A DNA stretch of 64,000 nt from Xanthomarina gelatinilytica (GTDB lineage: Bacteria; Bacteroidota; Bacteroidia; Flavobacteriales; Flavobacteriaceae), in contig NZ_ANLA01000019.1 of assembly GCF_000348685.1 (NCBI RefSeq), positions 1 to 64,000 on the forward strand. Direction: 5' to 3'. Made by a program: the position numbers and the translations under genes. Position 1 is the first letter of the stretch; each line of letters starts with the position of its first letter. This document shows, piece after piece, positions 19,318-29,304 of this stretch. Below the pieces are notes generated by a model, which saw only the letters and a list, made by a program, of their open reading frames with translations, did no database searches and was not told where the DNA came from.

Positions 19318-19925
19318 AAGAGGTCTTTTTTAATGGTGAACAAGTTGGTGATATCCTCAGTTTTTGGATTGATATGCCATGTGTGAATGCCTAATTTTGC
19401 AGCTGCTAAGGTATTTTCTTCTGTGTCGTCTATAAACAAACAGGATTCAGGTGTTAGTTGGTTTTCTTCCAACACAAATTGATAAATATCAGCATTGGGT
19501 TTTCTAAGCTGTATTTCGTGTGACAAGTAAAAGGCATCGAAACAATTTTTAAACTCTTCGTAAAAAGACACATCGTTTTTTATGCTATCTATGTGTAAGG
19601 TGTTGGTGTTGCTCAATAAGATAAGTTTGAATTTATTTTCTTTGGCAAGATTTTTTATAAATTCCAGTCTATGTTTCGGGAAATCCTTTAAAATACAATT
19701 CCATGCGTAAAGAATATCCTCTTCGATTAATTCAGGAAAGTTCCCTAAGTAAAATTCCAAGAATTCTTCAGTAGAGACTAAGCCTTGTTCGTACAAGCTG
19801 TTTACGGCAATCATTTCTTCTGTAAAGGTTTCCAGTTTAAAGATGCTAAGGGCATGGTTCATGGCGCCTTCTTTGTCTAGGTTTATAAACACATCGCCAA
19901 AATCGAATATAAGGGTTTTAATCAT
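19314..19925 (-). CDS. HAD-family hydrolase
   Basis: A Rossmann-like phosphatase of about 203 residues. Motif I is IFDFGDVFINLD (the first D is the nucleophile), motif II is LILLSNTN, motif III the lysine in QLRKPNADIY and motif IV CLFIDDTEENT. A helical cap sits between motifs I and II. The arrangement matches the YihX/alpha-D-glucose-1-phosphate phosphatase branch, but the substrate is unknown. I chose the ATG at 19925; an in-frame start at 19952 would add nine residues before the core fold. It is followed with a 4-base overlap by the EamA gene. Confidence 0.88.
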   Translation of the reverse strand: MIKTLIFDFGDVFINLDKEGAMNHALSIFKLETFTEEMIAVNSLYEQGLVSTEEFLEFYLGNFPELIEEDILYAWNCILKDFPKHRLEFIKNLAKENKFKLILLSNTNTLHIDSIKNDVSFYEEFKNCFDAFYLSHEIQLRKPNADIYQFVLEENQLTPESCLFIDDTEENTLAAAKLGIHTWHINPKTEDITNLFTIKKDLF

Positions 19926-19973
19926 GATTTTTTTGTCTACTATACTGCTCAAGATCTACTCCAGCAGGAATTT

Positions 19974-20981
19974 TTAATTTTCGTTTGTGTGAATTTTTAA
20001 CACGTCAGTATCTATAATGGTTTCTGAAATTATTTTACGGGAAATATGTGGTGCCTTAACCCCTTGTTTAAAGTTGGTGTTGCCAATAAAAACACGGGCT
20101 TCGTCCCAAAGATTTTCATTTATAAAGGTTTGAAGTGTTTCCCTTCCTCCTTCCACAATAATGGATTGTATGTCCTTTTGGTATAAATAATCAGCCAGTT
20201 GCTTGGCTACCTGGTTGGAAAAATCGATTTCTTTTTCGGAAATTATTAAGGTTTCTGCTTCATTGTTAAAAATTTGAAAGTGTTTAGGGAGCTTAAGGGC
20301 TCTATCCAATACCACCCGAACAGGATGTTTTCCTGTCCAATCCCTAACCGTTAAACCGGGATTATCTTCCAAAACCGTTTTGGTGCCAACCAAAATAGCT
20401 TGTTCTTCAGCTCGCCATTTGTGAACCAGCTGTCTGGAATATGGATTGGTAATCCAAACAGGTTTTTGTTCTTTTCTGGTTTTTGGAGCAATAAATCCAT
20501 CTTGTGTTTCGGCCCATTTTAATATAATGTAAGGCCGTTTTTTGTTGTGAAAGGTAAAAAAACGTTTGTGATGTTCTTTACAAGCTGCTTCCATAACGCC
20601 AAGGGTTACTTTGCAACCAGCCGCTTTTAGTTTGTCGATGCCTTTTCCTGACACTTTGCTATGGGAGTCCATGGTGCCAATAACCACATGTGGAATACCA
20701 AGTTTAATTATCAAATCGCTGCAAGGTGGTGTTTTGCCAAAATGGCTACAGGGTTCCAAGGTTACATAAAGGGTTGCTTTATGCAGCAGTGTTTTGTCTG
20801 CAACAGATGCTATGGCATTTACTTCGGCATGTGGTCCTCCATAAGCGCTTGTAAAACCTTCGCCAATAATTTGTTCGTTATATACAATCACGCTTCCAAC
20901 CATTGGGTTTGGAGCTGTTGTACCAAGCCCATTTTTAGCAATTTCAATACAGCGTGTTATGTATTTTTCATGTATCTTCAT
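19974..20981 (-). CDS. ribD: Bifunctional riboflavin biosynthesis deaminase/reductase RibD
   Basis: Second and third steps of riboflavin synthesis after GTP opening: pyrimidine deamination, then NADPH-dependent side-chain reduction. The N-terminal deaminase (about 1-145) has zinc ligands H51 in HAEVNAI and C78/C87 in LEPCSHFGKTPPC. The C-terminal reductase (about 146-335) shows ITNPYSRQLVHKWRAEEQAILVG split over its start and IIVEGGRETLQTF. Length 335 is slightly short of E. coli RibD (367) but complete. First gene of the minus-strand run toward YigZ; other rib genes are absent here. Confidence 0.96.
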   Translation of the reverse strand: MKIHEKYITRCIEIAKNGLGTTAPNPMVGSVIVYNEQIIGEGFTSAYGGPHAEVNAIASVADKTLLHKATLYVTLEPCSHFGKTPPCSDLIIKLGIPHVVIGTMDSHSKVSGKGIDKLKAAGCKVTLGVMEAACKEHHKRFFTFHNKKRPYIILKWAETQDGFIAPKTRKEQKPVWITNPYSRQLVHKWRAEEQAILVGTKTVLEDNPGLTVRDWTGKHPVRVVLDRALKLPKHFQIFNNEAETLIISEKEIDFSNQVAKQLADYLYQKDIQSIIVEGGRETLQTFINENLWDEARVFIGNTNFKQGVKAPHISRKIISETIIDTDVLKIHTNEN

Positions 20982-21016
20982 CCCGACAAATTTCAGTGTA
21001 AAAATAACATAATAAA

Positions 21017-21508
21017 GTGAGCAATAATAATATTGTTATTAGAGAAATAACTTTGGCAGATAATATCCAAATTGCAAAAGTAATTCGCGATGTTTTAATA
21101 GAGTTTGGTGTGCCAAAGGTTGGAACGGCTTATGCAGATGCCTCTTTGGATTGCATGGCAGAAACCTATGCTAAGGAAAAGTCGGTTTATTTTGTGGTAA
21201 CAAATAAAGGCCAGGTAATTGGAGGTGCTGGAATTGCTCCATTGGATCATGGTGAAGGCAACATCTGCGAACTTCAAAAAATGTATTTCTTGCCAGAAGC
21301 CAGAGGCTTGGGCTTAGGAATAGAAATGATGCATAAATGCCTGGCTAAGGCCAAGGATTTTGGTTACAATAGTTGTTATTTGGAAACCATGCCATATATG
21401 GATGCGGCCAAAAAACTATATGCCAAGGTTGGATTTGAATGTTTAAAGAAACCTATGGGAAATACAGGGCATTATTCGTGTCATGTTTGGATGATTAAAA
21501 CCTTATGA
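21017..21508 (+). CDS. GNAT-family N-acetyltransferase
   Basis: A 163-residue acetyltransferase starting with GTG at 21017 (no ATG is available before the conserved start). The acetyl-CoA motif is QKMYFLPEARGLGLGIEMM, near residue 90-108, followed by the C-terminal YLETMPYMDAAKKLYAKVGF, the usual GNAT beta-alpha end. The acceptor is unknown. It overlaps prmC by 4 bases (ATGA), so translation is coupled. Confidence 0.86.
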   Translation: MSNNNIVIREITLADNIQIAKVIRDVLIEFGVPKVGTAYADASLDCMAETYAKEKSVYFVVTNKGQVIGGAGIAPLDHGEGNICELQKMYFLPEARGLGLGIEMMHKCLAKAKDFGYNSCYLETMPYMDAAKKLYAKVGFECLKKPMGNTGHYSCHVWMIKTL

Positions 21509-22380
21509 GATTAAAAGATATACAAAAGGTGTTTCATCAAGAATTGGATGTTATTTATGGTAAAAACGAAGTGGCCAGTTTTTTCAATATCCTAATGTCA
21601 CATTATTTAAAACTAAACCGGATTGCTTTGGTCCTTGAGCCAGAGCTAACGGTTTCAAAAGAAGAAGAACAACCTTTGTTTGAGGCTTTAAGCCGATTGA
21701 AACAGGAAGAACCCATTCAATATATTATAGGTGAAACGCAATTTTATGATTTGACTTTTAAGGTGAATGAACACACCTTGATTCCCAGACCTGAAACCGA
21801 AGAACTCGTGCAATGGATTGTTAAATGTCATTCTGAACGTAGTGAAGAATCTCAATTAAAGATTCTAGACATTGGCACAGGAACCGGTTGTATTGCCATT
21901 TCCCTGGCTAAACACCTACCAAAAGCTAAAGTTTACGCTTTGGACGTTAGCAAAGAGGCACTAAAAGTAGCAAGACAGAATGCTGAATTGAACAATGTGG
22001 AAGTTCATTTTATAAATGCAGACATTTTAAATAGGGATTCATGGAATTTGGAGTTTAAGGATTTGCAATTTGATATCATTGTTTCCAATCCACCTTATGT
22101 AAGAAACCAGGAAAAAGCAGAAATTAAAAATAACGTCCTCAAACACGAACCACATTTGGCTTTGTTTGTTGAAGATCACGATCCGTTGCAATTTTACCAT
22201 ACTATTTCAGATATTGCTGTTGATAAATTGACTGAAAATGGCTTGCTGTTTTTTGAAATAAATCAATATCTTGGAAACGAAACCAAGCAGCTATTGCACA
22301 ACAAAGGGTTTACGGATTTAGAATTAAAAACAGATATTTTTGGCAATAATCGCATGTTAAAAGGCTTAAAGAATTTTTAA
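21505..22380 (+). CDS. prmC: Peptide chain release factor N5-glutamine methyltransferase
   Basis: Methylates the GGQ glutamine of release factors RF1/RF2. An N-terminal helical domain (about 1-85) precedes a SAM-binding Rossmann domain with ILDIGTGTGCIAI and the catalytic NPPYV motif near residue 196. Length 291 is normal. Odd feature: residues 108-117 read CHSERSEESQ, the translation of a dispersed repeat (see the repeat entry at 21826-21857), inserted between the conserved RPETEELV region and the SAM motif. The insertion keeps frame, so the enzyme may still work. Confidence 0.94.
   Translation: MRLKDIQKVFHQELDVIYGKNEVASFFNILMSHYLKLNRIALVLEPELTVSKEEEQPLFEALSRLKQEEPIQYIIGETQFYDLTFKVNEHTLIPRPETEELVQWIVKCHSERSEESQLKILDIGTGTGCIAISLAKHLPKAKVYALDVSKEALKVARQNAELNNVEVHFINADILNRDSWNLEFKDLQFDIIVSNPPYVRNQEKAEIKNNVLKHEPHLALFVEDHDPLQFYHTISDIAVDKLTENGLLFFEINQYLGNETKQLLHNKGFTDLELKTDIFGNNRMLKGLKNF
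21826..21857 (+). repeat. REP-like dispersed repeat inside prmC
   Basis: TGTCATTCTGAACGTAGTGA and the following GAATCTCAATT encode CHSERSEESQ in frame. I recall this sequence, and its translation, as a common intergenic repeat in many bacterial genomes, especially Bacteroidota. Other PrmC proteins have no such segment here to my knowledge. Confidence 0.55.
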
Positions 22381-24378
<1,998 letters not shown>

Positions 24379-24395
24379 ATTAAACACTTGATTTA

Positions 24396-24437
24396 ATTGT
24401 CGTTAAAGTGTGTTTTATTGTCGTTTAATTGTGTTTT
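24396..24437 (+). repeat. Tandem 21-bp repeat in the promoter of the first YhhN-like gene
   Basis: Two adjacent 21-base units (24396-24416 and 24417-24437), both beginning ATTGTCGTT and ending GTGTTTT, with two differences. They lie directly upstream of the -7 box at 24444-24451. A related copy precedes the second YhhN-like gene. Confidence 0.7.
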
Positions 24438-24443
24438 ATTAGA

Positions 24444-24451
24444 TATATTTG
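24444..24451 (+). promoter_or_regulatory. -7 promoter box for the first YhhN-like gene
   Basis: TATATTTG, 33 bases before the ATG at 24484. Same octamer, in similar upstream sequence, precedes the next two genes. Confidence 0.6.
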
Positions 24452-24483
24452 CACACATAAACTAACCACGACACAACTTTTAG

Positions 24484-25179
24484 ATGACCATTTTTGCTTC
24501 GTATTTTGTCCTTTTGGAATTTTTTGATTTTAGTAAGGACTTCTTAATAGAAATGTTTATAGCACCTATTGTTACTGTGTTTTATCTTTTTAAAGTAAAA
24601 AACAAACCCACTTTTCTCAGTTTGTTTTTAATTACTTATTCCATTTCTGATATTATAAATTTTTTCGATCAGGAGAGTTATAACGAGCACATGTATTTTT
24701 TATGTAATGGCCTGTACATGCTTTCGTATGTGTTTTTGTTTTTGGAATTGAATAAAACAGTGAACATGAAAGAGATTCTTAAAAAATTCCCCATTCATTT
24801 TGCGGTCCTGACTTTATTGAACATATACATTGTTTTTGTGATGGCTACAATTATCAATCCCATCACTTTTGAAACAGATCACATTGAATTTGTTAGGATT
24901 TTTGAACATGTTTACAATATTATCTTGTTAGGCTTGTTAAGCATGTCTTTTTTTAATTATCTGTTGAATGAAAACAACAAAGCCTTGCTTTTGTTTTCTG
25001 GATGTTTGGCTTTGACTTTTTTCGAATTTTTACTGATAGGCTATTATTATCTTTCAGAAGAAATGAGCATAATCCGTATAGTTTCCATTTTATTGGAACT
25101 TTGTGCCTTTTTAATGTTCTATTTTTCGGCCACCATAACGTTTAAAAGCCATGCAGCTAATAATTATGAGGAATATTGA
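24484..25179 (+). CDS. YhhN-like integral membrane protein, copy 1 of 3
   Basis: A 231-residue protein with about eight hydrophobic helices and almost no soluble parts. Marks shared with the two following genes: an early APIVTVFYLFKVKNKP segment, a short ISDIINFF after the third helix, and a late LLFSGCLALTFFEFLL helix. This layout resembles the YhhN/TMEM86 family (lysoplasmalogenase in eukaryotes), but it is diverged: the usual aspartate in the last motif is replaced by glutamate (FFEF). Enzyme activity is therefore speculative. It is separated from ligA by its own promoter. Confidence 0.6.
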   Translation: MTIFASYFVLLEFFDFSKDFLIEMFIAPIVTVFYLFKVKNKPTFLSLFLITYSISDIINFFDQESYNEHMYFLCNGLYMLSYVFLFLELNKTVNMKEILKKFPIHFAVLTLLNIYIVFVMATIINPITFETDHIEFVRIFEHVYNIILLGLLSMSFFNYLLNENNKALLLFSGCLALTFFEFLLIGYYYLSEEMSIIRIVSILLELCAFLMFYFSATITFKSHAANNYEEY

Positions 25180-25338
25180 TTTTAGGCAATAATGATAGCT
25201 AAACCTATTCTAGTCTCTTAGTGGTTTTTGTGTAATATATCAGATTTAATGGTTTATAAAATTATTTAAAACTATTATAAATAAGCTTTATTTTATCGAT
25301 AAAATGTATTATTTTTACGTTTAATTGTGTTTATTGTA

Positions 25339-25346
25339 TATATTTG
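25339..25346 (+). promoter_or_regulatory. -7 promoter box for the second YhhN-like gene
   Basis: TATATTTG preceded by CGTTTAATTGTGTTTATTG, nearly the same as the sequence upstream of copy 1. The ATG is 18 bases downstream. Confidence 0.6.
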
Positions 25347-25363
25347 CTTTCAAATGATGGATT

Positions 25364-26086
25364 ATGAATCTAACTAAATCTAACATTCTCATAGCTTCTA
25401 TTATCTTGCTATGTTTTTCTTTTGCACTGTTTCAGTTTCAAGAGGAATATTTTATTTCCGCCATATCAAAATCATTGATCGTACCTTTATTTACCTTATT
25501 GTATTTTATAAACGTAAAAAATAAATCACCTTACTTTACTTGGTTTTTAGTGTTGTTTTCCATTTCAGATATATCTTCATTTGTCGGGTATTATCTAAAT
25601 ACAACCCAAGCCTTGGATATATACTATTTCATAGGAAATACACTTTATATCGTTGCATATATTTTATTGATATTTGAAGTGGTTAAAGGTTTGAACGTAA
25701 AAAAAGTGATAAAAAACTACAAGCTGCATCTTTTGGTCTTGGGCTTGTTGAATGTTTATATAGTTTATGTGCTTTTAAACATTGTGGGCCCTGTATTTAG
25801 CAATTCTTATTTGGTGTATGTGGAATTGGTTTACAATATGGTCATGCTTTTGCTCTTAAGTTTTGCACTCATAGCTTATTTTTACAACGATAGCAAAAGG
25901 TCCCTATTGTTTTTTTTAGGGTCTTTGTGTATTGTTTTTTCGGAGTTTATACAAATAGCCTATTTTTATATAGTGGATCAGGACATGCTTAATTTTACTT
26001 CTACAATCCTGTTTGTATTGGCCTTTAGTTTCTATTATTTTCATTCAAGAATCAGGAATGAAAAAACCTTTAAGTTGTTCACTTAA
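25364..26086 (+). CDS. YhhN-like integral membrane protein, copy 2 of 3
   Basis: A 240-residue, all-helical membrane protein with the same plan as its neighbours: VPLFTLLYFINVKNKSPYFT, then FSISDISSFVGYYL, and a late FFLGSLCIVFSEFIQIAYFY. Clearly paralogous to copy 1 by position and motif order. As in copy 1, a glutamate stands where YhhN proteins usually have aspartate in the late motif. Own promoter box upstream; the gaps on either side (184 and 151 bases) hold no other gene. Confidence 0.6.
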   Translation: MNLTKSNILIASIILLCFSFALFQFQEEYFISAISKSLIVPLFTLLYFINVKNKSPYFTWFLVLFSISDISSFVGYYLNTTQALDIYYFIGNTLYIVAYILLIFEVVKGLNVKKVIKNYKLHLLVLGLLNVYIVYVLLNIVGPVFSNSYLVYVELVYNMVMLLLLSFALIAYFYNDSKRSLLFFLGSLCIVFSEFIQIAYFYIVDQDMLNFTSTILFVLAFSFYYFHSRIRNEKTFKLFT

Positions 26087-26203
26087 AAAAAAAACTGGGA
26101 TTTATCTTCTTCTTTATGGTTTTCTTTCTTTCTGTTTAGGCTTATCAGATAAGATTTTAACATACTTTTCGATGAACTGCACGTTAATATCGTTGTAATT
26201 GTA

Positions 26204-26211
26204 TATATTTG
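26204..26211 (+). promoter_or_regulatory. -7 promoter box for the third YhhN-like gene
   Basis: GTATATATTTG context, the same as for copy 2, 27 bases before the GTG start at 26238. Confidence 0.55.
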
Positions 26212-26237
26212 AATCAACCTACTTATGATTATTTACC

Positions 26238-27014
26238 GTGAAAGAATGGCTAAAAATTAGTTATAACAGAATTTTTTTATGCGTTCTGTTTTTACTTATC
26301 TTGTTAAACGTTTTTGCTTCCTATAGTGAAAACAGTTTGTTGTTACAAATTACAAAACCCTTACTGGTTCCTGTTTTTGTTATGTTTTATTACATTAAAA
26401 ACAAGTATGTAAACTTAGTGTTCGTGGTTTTTTTATTGCTCTCTTTTATTGGAGATTTTTCTTCGGTATTTGTGACCAATAATTCCGTGATGAAGTTTTC
26501 AAGCTTCATCTATTTTTTAAGTTATATCACGCTTGTTGCCTACATTATATCCAAATTTAAGCGTATTAGGATAGACAAGGTTGTAGCAACCTATTTGTTA
26601 GTGGTTGTAAGCATAAACTCTTATTTTTTATATGAATTGTTTGGGATTTTAAAAACACTCATCACAGATGCAACAGAAGTGAATCTGTTTGCTTTAAAAA
26701 GTGTGTCTTTAATTGCTTTGACCTTTATGTCGTTTGTGGCTTATTTAAATGCAGATACCAAACAGTCCATTTTGTTTTTGTTTACTACCTTGTGTTTTGT
26801 GTTTTCTGATGTGCTGCACTATATAAGCAATTATTACATCTACAATTGGAGTTTTGTAATGTTGGACCATGTGCTGCATATAATAGGCCTGTTCTTCTTG
26901 TTCAATTTCATGATAGGAGAGAACAGACTGCGCAAAAAACAATTGGTCTTGGAACGAAGCAGTTCTAAAGCATTGGAAACAGAAGATACAAGCTTGGTAC
27001 TATCTAGACAATAA
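26238..27014 (+). CDS. YhhN-like integral membrane protein, copy 3 of 3
   Basis: A 258-residue membrane protein closest of the three to classical YhhN: it has LLSFIGDFSSVF after the third helix and LCFVFSDVLHYISN near the end, both with the aspartate seen in the family. The C-terminal 30 residues are polar and charged (RLRKKQLVLERSSSK). It starts with GTG at 26238; the ATG at 26225 is out of frame. Its last bases overlap the convergent nucleotidase gene by 11. Confidence 0.62.
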   Translation: MKEWLKISYNRIFLCVLFLLILLNVFASYSENSLLLQITKPLLVPVFVMFYYIKNKYVNLVFVVFLLLSFIGDFSSVFVTNNSVMKFSSFIYFLSYITLVAYIISKFKRIRIDKVVATYLLVVVSINSYFLYELFGILKTLITDATEVNLFALKSVSLIALTFMSFVAYLNADTKQSILFLFTTLCFVFSDVLHYISNYYIYNWSFVMLDHVLHIIGLFFLFNFMIGENRLRKKQLVLERSSSKALETEDTSLVLSRQ

Positions 27015-27921
27015 TGGAAGTTCCGTTGGCTGTTTTGTTTCTGTCGGAATCAAAATAAAAATCAATACGTCCTAAATTAATTCCATAACAACCTACTTGG
27101 TTTACAAGGGTGTTTTTACCCTCAGCATTTTTGGTGATTGTTGGTTTGGGTAGAAAGGTATGGGTATGGCCACCAATTATCAAATCGATATGCTTTGTTT
27201 TTTCTGCAAGTTTTAAATCGCTAGGTTTTTCTGGGTCGTTACTATAATTATAGCCTAAATGCGATAAACAGATCACCAAATCGCACTGTTCGTCTTCTTT
27301 AAGGATACGACTCATGTCCTGGGCAATTTCAATAGGGTTTAAATAAACGGTTTCTTTGTACAGGTTCTTTAATACCAAGCCATCCAATTTAATCCCAACA
27401 CCAAAAACACCTATTTTAATGCCATCTTTTATAAACACTTTGTATGGCTTTACATGTGTGTCCAAAATGGTATTTGAAAAATTGTAATTGGCGGAAAGAA
27501 AATCAAACGCTGCATGTGGCAATTGGGCATACAGTCCATCAATCCCATTATCAAAATCATGATTCCCAATCGTGGCTGCATCATATTTTAATTTGCTCAT
27601 GAGCTTAAATTCCAGTTCACCACCATAATAATTAAAATATGGCGTGCCTTGAAAAATATCTCCAGCATCCAACAATAAAGTGTTGGGGTTTTCATTTCGA
27701 ATGGCCTGAACCAAACTGGCTCTTCTAGCAATTCCTCCTTTATTTGGGTTTCTGCCATCTTCAGGACCAAATGGATCTATATGACTATGGACATCGTTGG
27801 TGTGTAAAATGGTAATGTGCTTGCTCGCATTGGCAGCTGTAAACGACGGTAAGGTAAGTCCTCCCAAGGTTATCAAGGCTGTTGCGGCTGTGGATTGCTT
27901 TATAAAATCTCTTCTTTTCAT
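27004..27921 (-). CDS. 5'-nucleotidase/UshA-type metallophosphatase domain protein
   Basis: A 305-residue calcineurin-like phosphoesterase corresponding to the N-terminal catalytic half of UshA-type 5'-nucleotidases. Metal-binding motifs are all present: HTNDVHSH, DAGDIFQGTP, IGNHDFDNG, LSHLG and GGHTHTF. The start MKRRDFIKQS followed by a hydrophobic stretch is a twin-arginine-like export signal, so it should act in the periplasm. The C-terminal substrate-binding domain is missing but is encoded by the gene 24 bases upstream (27946-28707), so the two products likely act together. Nucleotide specificity unknown. Confidence 0.9.
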   Translation of the reverse strand: MKRRDFIKQSTAATALITLGGLTLPSFTAANASKHITILHTNDVHSHIDPFGPEDGRNPNKGGIARRASLVQAIRNENPNTLLLDAGDIFQGTPYFNYYGGELEFKLMSKLKYDAATIGNHDFDNGIDGLYAQLPHAAFDFLSANYNFSNTILDTHVKPYKVFIKDGIKIGVFGVGIKLDGLVLKNLYKETVYLNPIEIAQDMSRILKEDEQCDLVICLSHLGYNYSNDPEKPSDLKLAEKTKHIDLIIGGHTHTFLPKPTITKNAEGKNTLVNQVGCYGINLGRIDFYFDSDRNKTANGTSIIV

Positions 27922-27945
27922 GGGTTTTGAAAATATTTTGGATGC

Positions 27946-28707
27946 TTATTGGTCTAATTTTATAAATCTATCATCAATCACTGGATTAATAGTGTCTGTT
28001 TTGTAAAAATAATCCAATAAGGCATTTCTAATCTTATAATTTAAGATATACAGACTGTCGCTGGGCTTAAAAAAATCCATCCCATCGCCACCATTGTACA
28101 AATAATCGTTTGTGGCCACATAATAAATTTTGCTCGTGTCTATGGCTTTGTTATTGATTCTGGCATCAACCAATTGGTAGTTTGTATCGACTGTTAGATT
28201 TAATTTTGAAATAGGATGTGCTCTTTTCGCAGTAACTAAATAATCGACTAAATCGTTAACCTGCGACCCTTTAATGGCAGCAACCACCACGCTGTTTTCA
28301 AAAGGCATGATTTCAAAAGCTGTTCTGGTGGTAATATCACCTTTGGAAATAATGGAACGGATACCACCATGGTTTACCAGGACCATATCAATATCTTTTC
28401 CGGTTCGTTTTTTAAAAACGGGATTGGATTGTTCGTAAATCACATCGGCAAATAAGTTTCCAATGGCAGTGTTAAGTTCACCATCGCTTTTGGAATAAGT
28501 GGCTACAGCATAACTTATAACACTGTCCAAGTCCTTGTTTATGTGTTCCCTGTAAGGCTTGACAAAAGCTTCAATACCAGCATCTGTTTCCAAGCTGTCT
28601 GTAATGGCAATTTGTTTGCCTTCAATTCTTGTTAAGTGTTGCGTTTCTTGCTTGCAAGAAAACATGAAAGCTATAAAAAAAAGCGTAAATAAAGGCTTAA
28701 AATTCAT
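27946..28707 (-). CDS. 5'-nucleotidase C-terminal domain lipoprotein
   Basis: A 253-residue protein equal to the C-terminal (substrate-binding) half of UshA-type 5'-nucleotidases. It has a lipoprotein signal ending FMFSC (lipid-anchored cysteine near residue 18), then the domain with VNHGGIRSIISKGDIT, FEIMPFENSVVVAAIKG and YNGGDGMDFF, which in the family form the specificity pocket. It has no metal centre of its own. Being just upstream of the metallophosphatase gene, it is the first gene of a two-gene unit: one enzyme split in two exported parts, one lipid-anchored and one Tat-type. Confidence 0.88.
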   Translation of the reverse strand: MNFKPLFTLFFIAFMFSCKQETQHLTRIEGKQIAITDSLETDAGIEAFVKPYREHINKDLDSVISYAVATYSKSDGELNTAIGNLFADVIYEQSNPVFKKRTGKDIDMVLVNHGGIRSIISKGDITTRTAFEIMPFENSVVVAAIKGSQVNDLVDYLVTAKRAHPISKLNLTVDTNYQLVDARINNKAIDTSKIYYVATNDYLYNGGDGMDFFKPSDSLYILNYKIRNALLDYFYKTDTINPVIDDRFIKLDQ

Positions 28708-28751
28708 GATGAAACATCTGGGTTTTAATAATTTTTTGTGTGTACTTTTAC

Positions 28752-28759
28752 TACCTTTG
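28752..28759 (+). promoter_or_regulatory. -7 promoter box for the DUF6913-dapA pair
   Basis: TACCTTTG, 21 bases before the ATG at 28780. It lies inside the potential upstream extension of the reading frame to 28738, which supports the later start. Confidence 0.5.
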
Positions 28760-28779
28760 TAACAAAGTATAAAGATATA

Positions 28780-29304
28780 ATGATTTTAAAGGGTTTAAAA
28801 GAAAAATCTATTAAAAAGAATTTAAATAGTATTTTAAACAATCGGGAAGCAGATTTTAATTCCAATAAAATTGAAAGCATGGGAATTATTATAAATGCTG
28901 ATGAAACCCAAGATTTGGAAGCCATTAAAACCATAGCCACAGCTTTACAAATTAGACCCAATAAGTTAAGGATCATTGCGTTTACAACATCAAAAAAAGA
29001 AGTGACTTATTCCTGGGAAACCTGTTTCAACCCTAAAGATTTTACCTGGAACGGTAAAATTAACAATGTGGAACTGCAAGGTTTTTTGGATACGGAATTT
29101 GATGTATTGATAAGCTATTATTCCAAGGATGTTTTGGAGTTGAAATATGTAACTGCAGCTTCAAAAGCCCATTTTAAGGTTGGGATTTTTCAATTGGACA
29201 AGCGCTTTAACGATTTGATAATTAAAACAGAATTAATGAACATTGAAGCTTTTAAGGCTGAATTAACCAAGTACTTAAAAGTACTAAACAAATTAAACAC
29301 ATGA
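28780..29304 (+). CDS. DUF6913-type protein of unknown function
   Basis: A 174-residue cytoplasmic-looking protein with no signal or membrane segment. Visible features are a basic N-terminus (LKGLKEKSIKKNLNSIL), a central IIINADETQDLEAIKTI and a C-terminal DVLISYYSKDVLELKYVTAASKAHFKVGIF. I recall such proteins next to dapA in many flavobacteria; no function is known to me. The ATG at 28780 is preferred to 28738 because a -7 box lies between them. It overlaps dapA by 4 bases (ATGA), so the pair is translationally coupled. Confidence 0.75.
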   Translation: MILKGLKEKSIKKNLNSILNNREADFNSNKIESMGIIINADETQDLEAIKTIATALQIRPNKLRIIAFTTSKKEVTYSWETCFNPKDFTWNGKINNVELQGFLDTEFDVLISYYSKDVLELKYVTAASKAHFKVGIFQLDKRFNDLIIKTELMNIEAFKAELTKYLKVLNKLNT

